A DNA stretch of 64,000 bases from UBA5078 sp040384465 (GTDB lineage Bacteria; Pseudomonadota; Gammaproteobacteria; Pseudomonadales; Pseudohongiellaceae), in assembly GCA_040384465.1 (NCBI GenBank), contig JAZKJF010000005.1, forward strand, positions 190,193 to 254,192, read 5' to 3'. Position 1 is the first letter of the stretch. Each line of letters begins with the position of its first letter. The position numbers were made by a program, and so were the translations under genes. This document shows positions 1-9,932 of this stretch, piece after piece. The notes under the pieces are model-generated. The model saw nothing but the letters and a program-made list of their open reading frames with translations. It ran no database searches and was not told where the DNA came from.

Positions 1-1326
1 ATTGTCGTGCACGCTGGTGGAGTGTGGCGCGGTGTGAGTGTGCGACGCGGCGTGATCGTTATCGCTGTGGATGACCTCTCTGCCAGAACTGGTGAGATTG
101 CCGCACGCTTCTATGATGAGCCCAGTGCCGCGATGACGATGATCGGCGTGACCGGCACCAACGGCAAGACCAGTTGCACCCAGTTCATCGCGCAGGCACT
201 GACTGCAGCGCAGCGCAAATGCGGTGTCATCGGCACCATCGGCTATGGCCTTTACGGTGACCTGCAGGAGTCCGCTTACACCACTCCCGATCCCGTATTT
301 TTGCAGTCAGTGTTGGCGCAGATGCGTTCACAGGGAGCGGATACAGTCGCCATGGAAGTGTCTTCGCAGGGTTTGCACCAGAATCGTGTCAACGGCGTGC
401 GTTTCGATGTGGCTGTGTTCACCAATCTCACTCGCGACCATCTGGACTATCACGGCAGCATGGAAGCGTACGCCGAGACCAAGGCTCGCCTCTTCATGAT
501 GGAAAGTCTGAGCAGTGCCATTGTCAATGTGGATGATTCCTATGCACCGGCCATTCTGAATTGCATCGCACCCACCGTGAAAACGTTGACATTCAGTGTG
601 ACCAGCCCCCACGCCAATGTGCACGCTCTGCAATTGGAGCTGCTGCGTACGGGTTACAAGGCCGTCGTGCGAACACCCTTCGGTGATGGCGCGATGAGTG
701 GTCGTCTGCTGGGGCGTTTCAATTTCAGCAATCTGCTGGCGGTTTTGACGACATTGATCGCCACCGAATCGAATCGCAGTGATTTCCGGCTCGACACTTT
801 GCTGGACCGTCTCTCGCGCCTGCAGCCTGTCAGTGGCCGTATGGAAATTGTCGGGGACAACGTCGACATCACTGCAGTAGTGGACTATGCGCATACTCCA
901 GATGCTCTGCGCAGTGCCCTCGTTGCTTTGCGTGAACATTTCAGCGGCCGAATCTGGTGTGTCTTCGGGTGCGGTGGCAATCGTGATCAAGGCAAGCGCC
1001 CGATGATGGCAGAGGCCGCCGAGCAGTATGCCGATCAGTTGATCATCACAGATGACAACCCACGTCACGAATGTGCTGATGACATTGTCAGACAAATCCT
1101 CCTTGGTATTGCGGACACGTCGCGGCTGGTGGTGGAGCGAGATCGTGCGAAAGCCATATCGCTTGCCATCAAGAGCGCTGCGCCCGGTGACGTTGTCTTG
1201 ATCGCTGGCAAGGGTCACGAGAATTATCAGGATGTAAACGGCAAAAAAATGATCTTCAGTGACGTCGCCCAGGCACGACTCGCACTGCAGGCAAGAACCC
1301 CATCCACTCAGCAGACGACCAGGTAA
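1..1326 (+). CDS. murE: MurE, UDP-MurNAc-L-Ala-D-Glu:meso-diaminopimelate ligase (5' partial)
   Basis: Cytoplasmic Mur ligase that adds meso-diaminopimelate to UDP-MurNAc-dipeptide using ATP. The frame is open from the first base, so the true start lies upstream; by comparison with the E. coli enzyme about 60 N-terminal residues are missing. Counting from the GTG at base 7, the ATP loop GVTGTNGKT is at 47-55, the conserved lysine of TKARLF (carbamylated in the family) is K159, and DNPRHE at 350-355 is the signature of meso-diaminopimelate rather than lysine enzymes. The GTG at 7 is internal, not a start. murF follows after four bases. Identity is secure; only the 5' end is unknown. Confidence 0.96.
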   Translation: MVVHAGGVWRGVSVRRGVIVIAVDDLSARTGEIAARFYDEPSAAMTMIGVTGTNGKTSCTQFIAQALTAAQRKCGVIGTIGYGLYGDLQESAYTTPDPVFLQSVLAQMRSQGADTVAMEVSSQGLHQNRVNGVRFDVAVFTNLTRDHLDYHGSMEAYAETKARLFMMESLSSAIVNVDDSYAPAILNCIAPTVKTLTFSVTSPHANVHALQLELLRTGYKAVVRTPFGDGAMSGRLLGRFNFSNLLAVLTTLIATESNRSDFRLDTLLDRLSRLQPVSGRMEIVGDNVDITAVVDYAHTPDALRSALVALREHFSGRIWCVFGCGGNRDQGKRPMMAEAAEQYADQLIITDDNPRHECADDIVRQILLGIADTSRLVVERDRAKAISLAIKSAAPGDVVLIAGKGHENYQDVNGKKMIFSDVAQARLALQARTPSTQQTTR

Positions 1327-1330
1327 ATCT

Positions 1331-2692
1331 GTGATCAAGAGCATGTCACTCTCAGCATTGAGCAGCATCACGAAAGGGCGATTGAGCGGCCCTGACGTGA
1401 GCTTTCAGCGCGTGTCGACAGACACCAGAACCCTGCGTGCGGGTGATTTGTATGTGGCATTGGTGGGTGAGAGTTTTGATGGCAATGAGTTTACCAAGCA
1501 GGCTTTCGAAAAAGGGGCTTGTGGCGCGGTAGTGAATGAGATTGTCGAGGGTGGCAAGCCGCAGTTGCGTGTTGCCGATACGACGATTGCGCTGGGTGAG
1601 ATCGCCAGACTGAACCGTCTGCAGTCGCAAGCGCGCGTCGTTGCGGTAACAGGAAGTCAGGGCAAGACCACCGTGAAAGAAATGATTGGCTGCATTCTTG
1701 GTGTTAATTATCCGGTGCTGATCACCAAAGCCAATTTCAACAATCACGTCGGGGTTCCTCTCACACTACTTGAACTTGACAGTACTCATCAGCGTGCGGT
1801 GATCGAGCTGGGAGCTAGTGGTCCAGGCGAGATTGCTTACACGGTGAAGATGGCGCTGCCGCAGGTGGCTGTGATCACCAATGCCGCTGCGACACATATT
1901 GAAGGCTTTGGCGACCTACAAGGTGTCGTCAAAACCAAGGGTGAAATCATCGATGGTCTGCCTGCCGATGGTGTAGCCGTACTGAATGCCGATGATGCGA
2001 ACCTGCAGGCCTGGATAGAGCGCGCGGCCGGACGTCGTGTGATGACCTTTGGGATGAATCAATCGACCGCCGATTATTTCGCGACACAGATACGCGGCGC
2101 TGCGGGTAAAGGATCTGCTTTTACTCTGGAAACACCTTCAGGATCGGTTGCGATTTCGCTTGCGCTGCTGGGATTGCACAACGTTGTGAATGCGGTCGCG
2201 GCAGCCGCTGCCAGCATGGCAGCGGGATGCACACTGGAAGAGGTCAAAGCTGGACTGGAGCGTGTCAGAGCGGTTCCCGGCCGCATGAACATCATGCCGG
2301 GCATTGGTGGCGCGGTGTTGATTGATGACAGCTACAACGCCAGTCCCTCCTCTTTTCACGCAGCTATCGATGCGCTCGCGGTGCACACGGGCCACAGAGT
2401 TCTTGTGGTCGGTGATATGGCAGAGCTGGGGCCGCAGAGTGAGTCAGCGCATGCCGAGATTGGTGAATACGCGCGCGCACAAGGAATAGACGATCTATGG
2501 TCAGTGGGCAAATTGAGCGCGCTGGCCTCCAGCAGTTTTGGTCGAAGTGGCAGACATTTTGACAGTCAGCAAGCACTCATCGAACAGGCTCGTGCTGTGT
2601 TCCAGCCCGGTGTGATCGCTTTGGTTAAAGGCTCACGCAGTGCCGCGATGGACAAGGTCGTAGAACAATTGAAGAACGGAGAACCCTCATAA
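1331..2692 (+). CDS. murF: MurF, UDP-MurNAc-tripeptide:D-Ala-D-Ala ligase
   Basis: Adds D-alanyl-D-alanine to UDP-MurNAc-tripeptide, completing the pentapeptide precursor in the cytoplasm. The protein is about 453 residues, normal for MurF, with the ATP loop GSQGKTT at about 108-114 and the Mur ligase central and C-terminal domains after it. The start chosen is GTG 1331, four bases after the murE stop, with CAGG upstream; ATG 1343 is an alternative. The frame is open back to 1259, but that stretch overlaps murE and carries no family sequence. The stop overlaps the mraY start by one base, which points to translational coupling. Confidence 0.96.
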   Translation: MIKSMSLSALSSITKGRLSGPDVSFQRVSTDTRTLRAGDLYVALVGESFDGNEFTKQAFEKGACGAVVNEIVEGGKPQLRVADTTIALGEIARLNRLQSQARVVAVTGSQGKTTVKEMIGCILGVNYPVLITKANFNNHVGVPLTLLELDSTHQRAVIELGASGPGEIAYTVKMALPQVAVITNAAATHIEGFGDLQGVVKTKGEIIDGLPADGVAVLNADDANLQAWIERAAGRRVMTFGMNQSTADYFATQIRGAAGKGSAFTLETPSGSVAISLALLGLHNVVNAVAAAAASMAAGCTLEEVKAGLERVRAVPGRMNIMPGIGGAVLIDDSYNASPSSFHAAIDALAVHTGHRVLVVGDMAELGPQSESAHAEIGEYARAQGIDDLWSVGKLSALASSSFGRSGRHFDSQQALIEQARAVFQPGVIALVKGSRSAAMDKVVEQLKNGEPS

Positions 2693-3774
2693 TGCTGGTT
2701 TGGCTTGCAAGTTATCTGACACAGTTCGACAGCGGATTTGCGGTACTCCAGTACATTACCGTGCGTGGAATTTTCAGTATTCTGACGGCGCTGATGATCT
2801 CTCTGCTGATTGGTCCCTGGATGATTCGCAGGCTCAACAGGCTGCAGATCGGACAGGTCGTCAGAGACGATGGTCCCAAGAGTCATTTCAGCAAGGCGGG
2901 AACGCCGACCATGGGCGGCGCGCTCATTCTTGTCAGCGTGGCGGTCAGTACGTTGTTGTGGTCGGACCTGAACAATCATTACGTTTGGACCACCTTGATC
3001 GTCACGCTGTTGTTTGGTGCTGTCGGTTGGGTAGACGATTATCGCAAGGTCATCGAAAAGAATCCGAAAGGCCTGGTAGCACGCTGGAAATACTTCTGGC
3101 AGTCAGTAGTGGGGCTGGGAGCAGCGCTGTTTCTCTACTATAGCGCCATCGGTCCTGCTGAAACCCACTACATCATTCCCTTCTTCAAGGACGTTTCTCT
3201 CAATGTCGGCGTTCTCTATGTGGTGATCACTTATTTCGTGATTGTCGGCAGCAGCAATGCGGTCAACCTCACCGACGGACTCGATGGTCTGGCCATCATG
3301 CCGACCGTCATGGTCGGTGGTGCGCTTGGCTTGATTGCCTACTTGGCTGGTAACACGGAATTTTCCGAATATCTGCGGATTCCCTACGTCGTCGGTGCTG
3401 GTGAGTTGGTGATTTTCTGCGGCACGCTGGTGGGTGCGGGTCTCGGCTTCCTCTGGTTCAACACTTATCCCGCGCAGGTATTCATGGGTGATGTGGGTGC
3501 TCTGGCGCTAGGCGCTGCTCTTGGCGTTGTCGCCGTTATTTCACGTCACGAGATTGTGCTCTTCATCATGGGAGGAATTTTCGTGATGGAGACTGTTTCT
3601 GTGATCCTGCAGGTGGGTTCGTTCAAGTTGCGTGGCAAGCGCATCTTCCGCATGGCTCCTCTGCATCACCATTATGAATTGAAAGGTTGGCCGGAGCCGC
3701 GCGTGATCGTGCGCTTCTGGATTATCACGGTGATGCTGGTGTTGTTCGGACTGGCAACATTGAAATTGCGTTAA
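2692..3774 (+). CDS. mraY: MraY, phospho-MurNAc-pentapeptide transferase
   Basis: Integral membrane enzyme that transfers phospho-MurNAc-pentapeptide from UDP to undecaprenyl phosphate, making lipid I at the inner face of the membrane. The 360 residues match the usual length. Visible signatures are the Asp pair of VDDYRKV (115-116), NLTDGLDGL at 192-200, and the HHHYELKGW loop near residue 325, all tied to Mg2+ and substrate binding in this family. About ten hydrophobic segments are spread along the chain. The ATG shares its first base with the murF stop codon. Confidence 0.97.
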   Translation: MLVWLASYLTQFDSGFAVLQYITVRGIFSILTALMISLLIGPWMIRRLNRLQIGQVVRDDGPKSHFSKAGTPTMGGALILVSVAVSTLLWSDLNNHYVWTTLIVTLLFGAVGWVDDYRKVIEKNPKGLVARWKYFWQSVVGLGAALFLYYSAIGPAETHYIIPFFKDVSLNVGVLYVVITYFVIVGSSNAVNLTDGLDGLAIMPTVMVGGALGLIAYLAGNTEFSEYLRIPYVVGAGELVIFCGTLVGAGLGFLWFNTYPAQVFMGDVGALALGAALGVVAVISRHEIVLFIMGGIFVMETVSVILQVGSFKLRGKRIFRMAPLHHHYELKGWPEPRVIVRFWIITVMLVLFGLATLKLR

Positions 3775-3822
3775 CGGCCGTCAAAAAGCTCAAAAAATTG
3801 TATGACCAAGGTGGAATATCCA

Positions 3823-5169
3823 GTGACAGAAAAAATGCGAGTGATAGTGGGGCTGGGGAAAACAGGTTTGTCCTGTGCCCGCTACTTGCATTCGCTTGGA
3901 GAAAAGTTCGCCGTGGTGGACAGTCGCCTGAATCCACCGGGACTTGCGGAGTTTCTGAGAGAGTTTCCCCATGCCACTCTCGAACTTGGTGGATTTCCCG
4001 AAGAATTGCTGATGGGAGCTTCCGAGCTGATTGTCAGTCCCGGTGTCAGTCTGCAGACGCCAGCAATCAAGGCAGCAATGGCTGCAGGTGTCAGAGTCTG
4101 CGGTGACATTGACCTGTTCAGTCGAGTTGCCGACAAGCCCATCGTGGCAATCACCGGCTCCAACGGTAAGAGCACAGTAGTGACTCTGGTCGGTGAGATG
4201 GCGAGAGCCGCTGGAATCAAAGTGGGCGTTGGCGGCAATCTTGATGGTGCAGGGGCTGCCCCGGCACTCGATCTGTTACGCGATGGCGGCAGTGATATGT
4301 ACGTTCTGGAACTCTCCAGCTTTCAACTGGAAACCACACACCGCCTGGGTGCCGAAGTCGCCGTTATACTGAATCTCAGCGAAGACCATATGGATCGCTA
4401 TGCGACCATGCAGGATTATCTCGATGCCAAGCAGCGGATTTTTCTGGGTTGCCAGCAAATCGTCGTCAATCGTGACGACAGAGCAAGCGCTCCACAGGCA
4501 ACGACGTCCGCTACTGTTCACAGCTACGGGCTCGATACACCGACTGCGCGTAGCTGGGGCATTCTGCATGTCGACGGTCAGGATTTTCTGGCGTTTGGTG
4601 CCGAAAAATTGTTGGCAGTGAAAGAGTTGAAAATCGCTGGCAAGCATAATGTTTCCAATGCACTGGCGGCGCTTGCGCTTGGCGAAGCGCTTGGTCTTCC
4701 GCGCAGCAGTATGCTCGACGCATTGAAGAAATTTCCTGGTCTGCCGCACCGCTGTCAGTGGGTTCGCCATCGGCACGGCGTGGATTTTTACAACGATTCC
4801 AAAGGCACCAACGTGGGAGCTTCACTGGTCGCGATCGAAAGTCTTGGCGAACTGGTGGCAGGCAAGCTCGTGCTGATTGCGGGTGGCGTTGACAAGGAAG
4901 CGGACTTTTCCGGCATGGCGGCACATGTGGCCCGCTTCGTGAAACTCCTGGTGCTGATCGGCCGTGATGCAGGCAATATTGCCGCTGCACTGCGCGGCAC
5001 TACCGAGATGGTGTTCGCTACTACGCTGGTTGAGGCCGTTGCAGTTTCTGCGGCACGAGCCACCGCTGGCGATGCGGTGTTGTTGTCACCTGCATGTGCC
5101 AGTTTTGATATGTTCACCGATTTCACGCATCGCGGTCGCGTGTTCATCGAAGCAGTGGAGGCCTTGTGA
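3823..5169 (+). CDS. murD: MurD, UDP-MurNAc-L-alanine:D-glutamate ligase
   Basis: Adds D-glutamate to UDP-MurNAc-L-alanine in the cytoplasm. The N-terminal nucleotide-sugar fold starts with VIVGLGKTGLSCARYL, the ATP loop is AITGSNGKSTVVT, and the C-terminal domain has the usual HRCQWV and NDSKGTN blocks. I prefer GTG 3823 because AAGGTGGA lies seven bases before it, giving about 448 residues. ATG 3802 in the same frame would add seven residues but has no ribosome site. The stop at 5167-5169 overlaps the ftsW start, so the two are probably translationally coupled. Confidence 0.95.
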   Translation: MTEKMRVIVGLGKTGLSCARYLHSLGEKFAVVDSRLNPPGLAEFLREFPHATLELGGFPEELLMGASELIVSPGVSLQTPAIKAAMAAGVRVCGDIDLFSRVADKPIVAITGSNGKSTVVTLVGEMARAAGIKVGVGGNLDGAGAAPALDLLRDGGSDMYVLELSSFQLETTHRLGAEVAVILNLSEDHMDRYATMQDYLDAKQRIFLGCQQIVVNRDDRASAPQATTSATVHSYGLDTPTARSWGILHVDGQDFLAFGAEKLLAVKELKIAGKHNVSNALAALALGEALGLPRSSMLDALKKFPGLPHRCQWVRHRHGVDFYNDSKGTNVGASLVAIESLGELVAGKLVLIAGGVDKEADFSGMAAHVARFVKLLVLIGRDAGNIAAALRGTTEMVFATTLVEAVAVSAARATAGDAVLLSPACASFDMFTDFTHRGRVFIEAVEAL

Positions 5170-6404
5170 TGAGAGCCCACACTCCTTCTCTTCAAAATAT
5201 CTCCAAGACCAATCCACTGGAGACGTTGCAGCGCCGCATTCAGGCTCCGGGTCAACCCAATACCTTATTGATTGTGATGTTTCTGCTCATGACCATCGGT
5301 TTGTTGATGATGACCTCTGCCTCCATCGAAATAGCGAATGGGCAGTACAACGATCCTTTCTTCTATTTCAAACGCCAATTGTTCTTCACCGTGTTGAGCG
5401 CGGTGATCGTGGTCGTGACGCTGACGATTCCTGTCCGCTTCTGGTATTCCATCAGTCTGCCTCTGCTGCTGCTCTCGTTTGCATTACTGGCCCTGGTGCT
5501 GGTGCCTGGCGTCGGTCGCGCCGTGAATGGCAGTTCACGCTGGATCGACCTTGGCTTCTACAATTTACAGCCTTCTGAGCTGGCAAAAATATTCATCATC
5601 GTTTATCTCGCTGCTTATCTGGAGCGTCATCGTTTTTCCGTGATGGAGACATGGGTGGGCTTCATCAAACCGATGGTGATACTCGCCGCTGCCATCGTGC
5701 TCCTGCACTTCGAACCGGATCATGGGGCGATGGTGATTCTGATCGGCACGACCTTCAGCATGATCTTTCTCGCCGGCGCAAAACTGCACCGCTTTGCATT
5801 GGTTCTGCTGCTCTGTGTGTCCGCAGTGGCGGCGCTCGCCATCATGAAACCCTATGTACTGGATCGTTTTTCTTCTTTCATGAATCCATGGGCCGCCGAG
5901 TACGTTTATGGTGAAGGGTATCAGTTGACCCAGGCACTGATTGCTTTTGGTCGTGGCGGCTGGTTCGGAGAAGGTCTGGGGAACAGCATCCAGAAACTGT
6001 ACTTCCTGCCGGAAGCGCATACCGATTTCGTGCTGGCGATTGTTGCTGAGGAATTTGGCTTTGTTGGCGTCAGTGTCGTCGTCGGTTTGTTCATCACGCT
6101 GGTTGCGCAGGCGTTCAAGATTGGCAAGCGTGTCGAACTCAGCGGCAACCTCTTCCCGGCCTATCTGGCGTACGGCATCGCGATGCTGTTTGCCTGCCAG
6201 ACACTCATCAATGTGGGCGTGAATATCGGTCTATTGCCGACCAAGGGATTGACGCTGCCGTTTCTCAGTTACGGGGGCAACAGTTTGCTGATCAGTGCGT
6301 TCATGGTCGCTGTATTGGTACGCATCGATTATGAGTATGTCCAAAACACATTGAAATCATCACTGCAGAAAGTGACGAGCCCCGACAAGCGAGGTTTGCG
6401 ATGA
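5169..6404 (+). CDS. ftsW: FtsW, SEDS-family septal peptidoglycan polymerase
   Basis: Polytopic SEDS protein that, with a partner class B PBP, polymerises septal glycan strands from lipid II. The 411 residues carry about ten membrane segments. SEDS signatures are visible: LGFYNLQPSELAKIF, the EGYQLTQALIAFGRGGWFGEGLG stretch between helices (residues about 235-258) and the C-terminal LPTKGLTLPFLSYGG block. ATG 5169 overlaps the murD stop; GTG 5166 directly before it is a second possible start. It sits in the canonical dcw slot between murD and murG and overlaps murG by four bases (ATGA). Confidence 0.96.
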   Translation: MRAHTPSLQNISKTNPLETLQRRIQAPGQPNTLLIVMFLLMTIGLLMMTSASIEIANGQYNDPFFYFKRQLFFTVLSAVIVVVTLTIPVRFWYSISLPLLLLSFALLALVLVPGVGRAVNGSSRWIDLGFYNLQPSELAKIFIIVYLAAYLERHRFSVMETWVGFIKPMVILAAAIVLLHFEPDHGAMVILIGTTFSMIFLAGAKLHRFALVLLLCVSAVAALAIMKPYVLDRFSSFMNPWAAEYVYGEGYQLTQALIAFGRGGWFGEGLGNSIQKLYFLPEAHTDFVLAIVAEEFGFVGVSVVVGLFITLVAQAFKIGKRVELSGNLFPAYLAYGIAMLFACQTLINVGVNIGLLPTKGLTLPFLSYGGNSLLISAFMVAVLVRIDYEYVQNTLKSSLQKVTSPDKRGLR

Positions 6405-7528
6405 ACAACACCGCCAACATCGCGTCGGCCAATGCCATCGGGACTGTGCTGATCATGGCGGGAGGGACCGGTGGTCACATCTACCCGGCGCTGAGTATCG
6501 CGCGCAATTTGCACGCTCGCGGTTATCGCACCGAGTGGCTTGGCACGGCGCGAGGACTGGAAGTGGAAGTGTTGCGGGATACGGATATTCCGCTGCATTT
6601 CATTGAAGTGAAAGGGTTGCGCGGCAAAGGGCTTCTGAGTGTACTGCAGGCGCCGTTCATGATTGTCTCCTCGGTATTGCAGTCCTTACGGTTGCTGCGT
6701 CAGATCAACCCTTGCTGTGTGCTCGGGATGGGTGGCTACGTGACAGGTCCCGGTGGTGTTGCAGCGCGACTTGCAGGTCGACAGTTGTTGATCCATGAAC
6801 AGAATGCCATCGCTGGTTTCAGCAATAGATTGCTGGCACGCATCGCCAATCGGGTGATGGAGGCATTCCCCGGCACCTTCACGACCGCTTCGAAAGTCGT
6901 CTGTACAGGTAACCCGGTGCGCGCTGAAATTGTCGCACTGACGGAGCCAGCAACCAGACTACGCGATGTCAACGCACCGCTACATGTGCTGGTGGTGGGG
7001 GGCAGTCTCGGTGCCGTTGCCATCAATCGTCTGATTCCCGCCGCTCTGCAACTTCTCGATGCGACGAATCGACCAGAGGTGTGGCACCAGACAGGTCGCA
7101 ATAATCTGGAAGAGACTCGTGCGCTTTATGCTGCCAGTGCTCTGGCTGTCAATGAAGCATGCCGCGTCGACGCTTATATCCACGACATGGCCGCTGCGTA
7201 TGCATGGGCTGATCTGGTGATCTGCCGCGCCGGTGCGACCACGGTCAGCGAGATTGCAGCAGCAGGCTTACCCTCTGTGTTGATCCCTTATCCGCACGCA
7301 GTTGACGATCATCAGACTCGCAACGCGCAATGGCTCAGCGCTGCCGATGCAGCATTGCTGATGCCACAAAGTGAATTGAGTGCAGAGGTGCTCGCCGAAC
7401 AATTAAATACTTTTACGAATGACAGAGACCTGCTGCTGTCCATGTCCAAGTCTGCCCGCGCACTGGCACGTCCTGACGCGAGCGATCTGGTGGCGCTGGA
7501 ATGCATGGAGGCCTGCAAAGGCAAGTGA
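6401..7528 (+). CDS. murG: MurG, lipid I GlcNAc transferase
   Basis: Peripheral membrane glycosyltransferase (GT-B fold) that adds GlcNAc to lipid I to make lipid II. Diagnostic motifs are present: the N-terminal glycine loop GGTGGHIYPAL, LIHEQNAIAG, and the donor-binding CRAGATTVSEIAAAGLPS region followed by IPYPHAVDDHQ. The 375 residues are normal. The N-terminus has about 20 residues before the glycine loop, slightly longer than in E. coli. The start overlaps the ftsW stop as ATGA, and murC follows after four bases. Confidence 0.96.
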   Translation: MNNTANIASANAIGTVLIMAGGTGGHIYPALSIARNLHARGYRTEWLGTARGLEVEVLRDTDIPLHFIEVKGLRGKGLLSVLQAPFMIVSSVLQSLRLLRQINPCCVLGMGGYVTGPGGVAARLAGRQLLIHEQNAIAGFSNRLLARIANRVMEAFPGTFTTASKVVCTGNPVRAEIVALTEPATRLRDVNAPLHVLVVGGSLGAVAINRLIPAALQLLDATNRPEVWHQTGRNNLEETRALYAASALAVNEACRVDAYIHDMAAAYAWADLVICRAGATTVSEIAAAGLPSVLIPYPHAVDDHQTRNAQWLSAADAALLMPQSELSAEVLAEQLNTFTNDRDLLLSMSKSARALARPDASDLVALECMEACKGK

Positions 7529-7532
7529 AGAG

Positions 7533-8969
7533 ATGATGAATCAGAAACAGCAAGGCCGACTGCACTTTGTTCCCGAGATGCGCCGCATCAAGACGATACA
7601 TTTCGTGGGTATCGGTGGCGCAGGGATGTGCGGCATTGCCGAAGTGCTGCTGAATCAGGGCTACCGCATTACCGGCTCGGATCTCAAAGGCTCTGCAGTA
7701 ACCGAAAGACTGGTTGGCCTGGGCGCCACCGTGTACATCGGCCACAGCGCGAGCAACATTGATGCGGCAGATGTGGTGGTGTACTCCAGTGCGGTGAAGC
7801 CTGGCAATCCCGAACTCACTGCGGCTCGCGCACTGGGCAAACCAATTATTCCGCGTGCAGAAATGCTGGCAGAGCTGATGCGTTATCGCCACGCCATCGC
7901 CATCGCGGGAACCCATGGCAAAACCACGACCACGAGTCTGGTCGCTTCGATTTTTGCCGAAGCCGGTCTCGATCCTACCTTTGTCATTGGTGGTCTGCTC
8001 AACAGTGCTGGCGCTAACGCCAGGTTGGGTGAGAGTCGCTACCTGGTGGCTGAAGCCGATGAGAGTGACGCGTCATTTTTACATCTGCAACCGATGGTTG
8101 CGGTGGTGACAAATATCGACGCCGATCACATGAGCACTTATGAAGGGGACTTCAACAAGCTCAAGAAATCGTTCATCGAGTTCCTTCACAATCTGCCGTT
8201 CTATGGTCTTGCGGTGCTGTGTACGGATGATCCAATTGTGGAAGAAATTCTCCCGCTGGTGTCGCGACCGAAATTGACTTACGGCTTCGCGGACACCGCG
8301 GACTATCAGATTCTGAATCTGCAACAAGACAAACAATGCACAGAGTTCGAGATTGCGCGCCCCGAGCGAGTCGGCAATCTCAAGGTCAAGCTGAGCATCC
8401 CGGGTCGCCACAACGCTTTGAATGCAACCGCTGCAGTAGCCATTGCCAGCGATGAAGGCATCAGTGACGAGCATATCTGTGCAGGTTTGCAAAAATTCCA
8501 GGGTGTCGGCCGCCGTTTCGATATTCAAGGCACTTTCCCGGTGCGCGACGGCACCGCGATGTTGCTGGATGACTACGGGCACCATCCTCGTGAAGTTGCG
8601 GCCACCGTTGCCGCTCTGCGGGGAGGTTGGCCGCAGGCACGCGTGGTCATGATCTATCAACCGCACCGTTACACCCGCACCAAGGATCTCTACGAAGACT
8701 TCGTCAAAGTGCTGTCCGATGTGGATGTGCTGTTGATGCTGGAAGTGTATTCCGCAGGAGAAGACCCGATCCCCGGTGCCGACTCTCGCAGTCTCTGCCG
8801 CAGTATTCGTGCGCGCGGCAAAATAGATCCGGTGTTTGTGCAGGATGAAGAAGATATTCGCAAGGTGCTGACAGAGATACTGCGTGACGGCGACATCGTC
8901 ATCACACAGGGCGCTGGCAGTGTCGGCTTGCTGGCAAAGCAACTGAGTGAGCAGGGCCTGATTCTCTAA
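7533..8969 (+). CDS. murC: MurC, UDP-MurNAc:L-alanine ligase
   Basis: First Mur ligase of the stem peptide, adding L-alanine to UDP-MurNAc. The protein is about 478 residues. The N-terminal Rossmann loop reads FVGIGGAGMCGIAE, the ATP loop is GTHGKTTTTSL, and the C-terminal domain includes DDYGHHPREV and YQPHRYTR. The frame is open upstream into murG, but the family sequence begins at the ATG pair 7533/7536, preceded by GTGAAGAG. It stands between murG and ddlB as in most gammaproteobacteria; murB is not in this window. Confidence 0.96.
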   Translation: MMNQKQQGRLHFVPEMRRIKTIHFVGIGGAGMCGIAEVLLNQGYRITGSDLKGSAVTERLVGLGATVYIGHSASNIDAADVVVYSSAVKPGNPELTAARALGKPIIPRAEMLAELMRYRHAIAIAGTHGKTTTTSLVASIFAEAGLDPTFVIGGLLNSAGANARLGESRYLVAEADESDASFLHLQPMVAVVTNIDADHMSTYEGDFNKLKKSFIEFLHNLPFYGLAVLCTDDPIVEEILPLVSRPKLTYGFADTADYQILNLQQDKQCTEFEIARPERVGNLKVKLSIPGRHNALNATAAVAIASDEGISDEHICAGLQKFQGVGRRFDIQGTFPVRDGTAMLLDDYGHHPREVAATVAALRGGWPQARVVMIYQPHRYTRTKDLYEDFVKVLSDVDVLLMLEVYSAGEDPIPGADSRSLCRSIRARGKIDPVFVQDEEDIRKVLTEILRDGDIVITQGAGSVGLLAKQLSEQGLIL

Positions 8970-8984
8970 CCATCGAAAGAGTGA

Positions 8985-9932
8985 ATGCGCGTAATGAATG
9001 GAAAGCTGACAACAATACAGAAACTTGGACGCGTCGCGGTGGTAATGGGCGGCAATTCCGCCGAGCGCGCAGTATCGCTCAAGAGCGGCAATGCCGTGTT
9101 GGCCGCGTTGCTGGAAACCGGGGTCAATGCTGTGGGTGTGGATGCAGCGAACGATTTGATCGGACAGTTGCAGAGACAAGGCGTTGAGCGTGTGTTCAAT
9201 GTGTTGCACGGACGTGGCGGCGAAGATGGGACGTTGCAGGGATTGCTTGAATTCATGCAGATTCCTTACACCGGCAGTGGTGTGCAAGCCTCGGCCCTGT
9301 CCATGGACAAAGTGCTCACCAAGCGAGTGTGGCAGAGCCTGGGGCTCTCCACTCCAGCCTTCCAGATGTTATCAGCAGACAGTCATTGGTCCGCGATCAT
9401 CACTGCACTGGGTACAGCCGTGGTGAAACCGGTGCGCGAAGGTTCCAGTATCGGCATGTCGATTGTCACTACTGCGGAAGAATTGCAGGAAGCGTATGCG
9501 AAGGCAGCGGCTTACGACTCGGAAGTGATGGCCGAGCAGTACATTTCTGGCTCCGAATTCTCCGTCTCGATTCTGGGTAGTGAAGTTCTGCCAGCCATCG
9601 AGTTGCGAACCACACACAAGTTCTATGACTACGACGCCAAGTACATAGCCAATGACACTCAGTACCTGTGCCCGGCACCACTGGGCGCGGCAGCAACAAA
9701 TGAGCTGAGCGATTTGAGTTGGCGCGCTTTTGCAGCGATTGGTTGTCGCGGCTGGGGACGAGTGGATGTGATGCGAGATAAGCAGGGGCGTTTTTGGCTG
9801 CTGGAAGTCAACACTGTACCGGGCATGACCGATCACAGTCTGGTGCCAATGGCTGCGCGAGCGCGTGGTCTGAGTTTTGGGGAACTGCTGCTGCAGGTGC
9901 TGATCGATACATTGCGTGACAGGGCACAATGA
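8985..9932 (+). CDS. ddlB: D-alanine:D-alanine ligase
   Basis: ATP-grasp ligase that makes the D-alanyl-D-alanine used by MurF. The 315 residues match the DdlB class found in dcw clusters. Visible features are VVMGGNSAERAVSLKSG near the N-terminus, NVLHGRGGEDGTLQGLLE, the ATP-binding VVKPVREGSSIGMS, and the metal-binding end WLLEVNTVPGMTDHSLVPMAA. ATG 8985 is preceded by GAAAGAG; ATG 8994 is an alternative three codons in. The stop overlaps the ftsQ start codon. Confidence 0.96.
   Translation: MRVMNGKLTTIQKLGRVAVVMGGNSAERAVSLKSGNAVLAALLETGVNAVGVDAANDLIGQLQRQGVERVFNVLHGRGGEDGTLQGLLEFMQIPYTGSGVQASALSMDKVLTKRVWQSLGLSTPAFQMLSADSHWSAIITALGTAVVKPVREGSSIGMSIVTTAEELQEAYAKAAAYDSEVMAEQYISGSEFSVSILGSEVLPAIELRTTHKFYDYDAKYIANDTQYLCPAPLGAAATNELSDLSWRAFAAIGCRGWGRVDVMRDKQGRFWLLEVNTVPGMTDHSLVPMAARARGLSFGELLLQVLIDTLRDRAQ

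Noticed and set aside
328..1371. Open frame of 347 codons on the minus strand
   Set aside because: Antisense to murE with no ribosome site and no domain.
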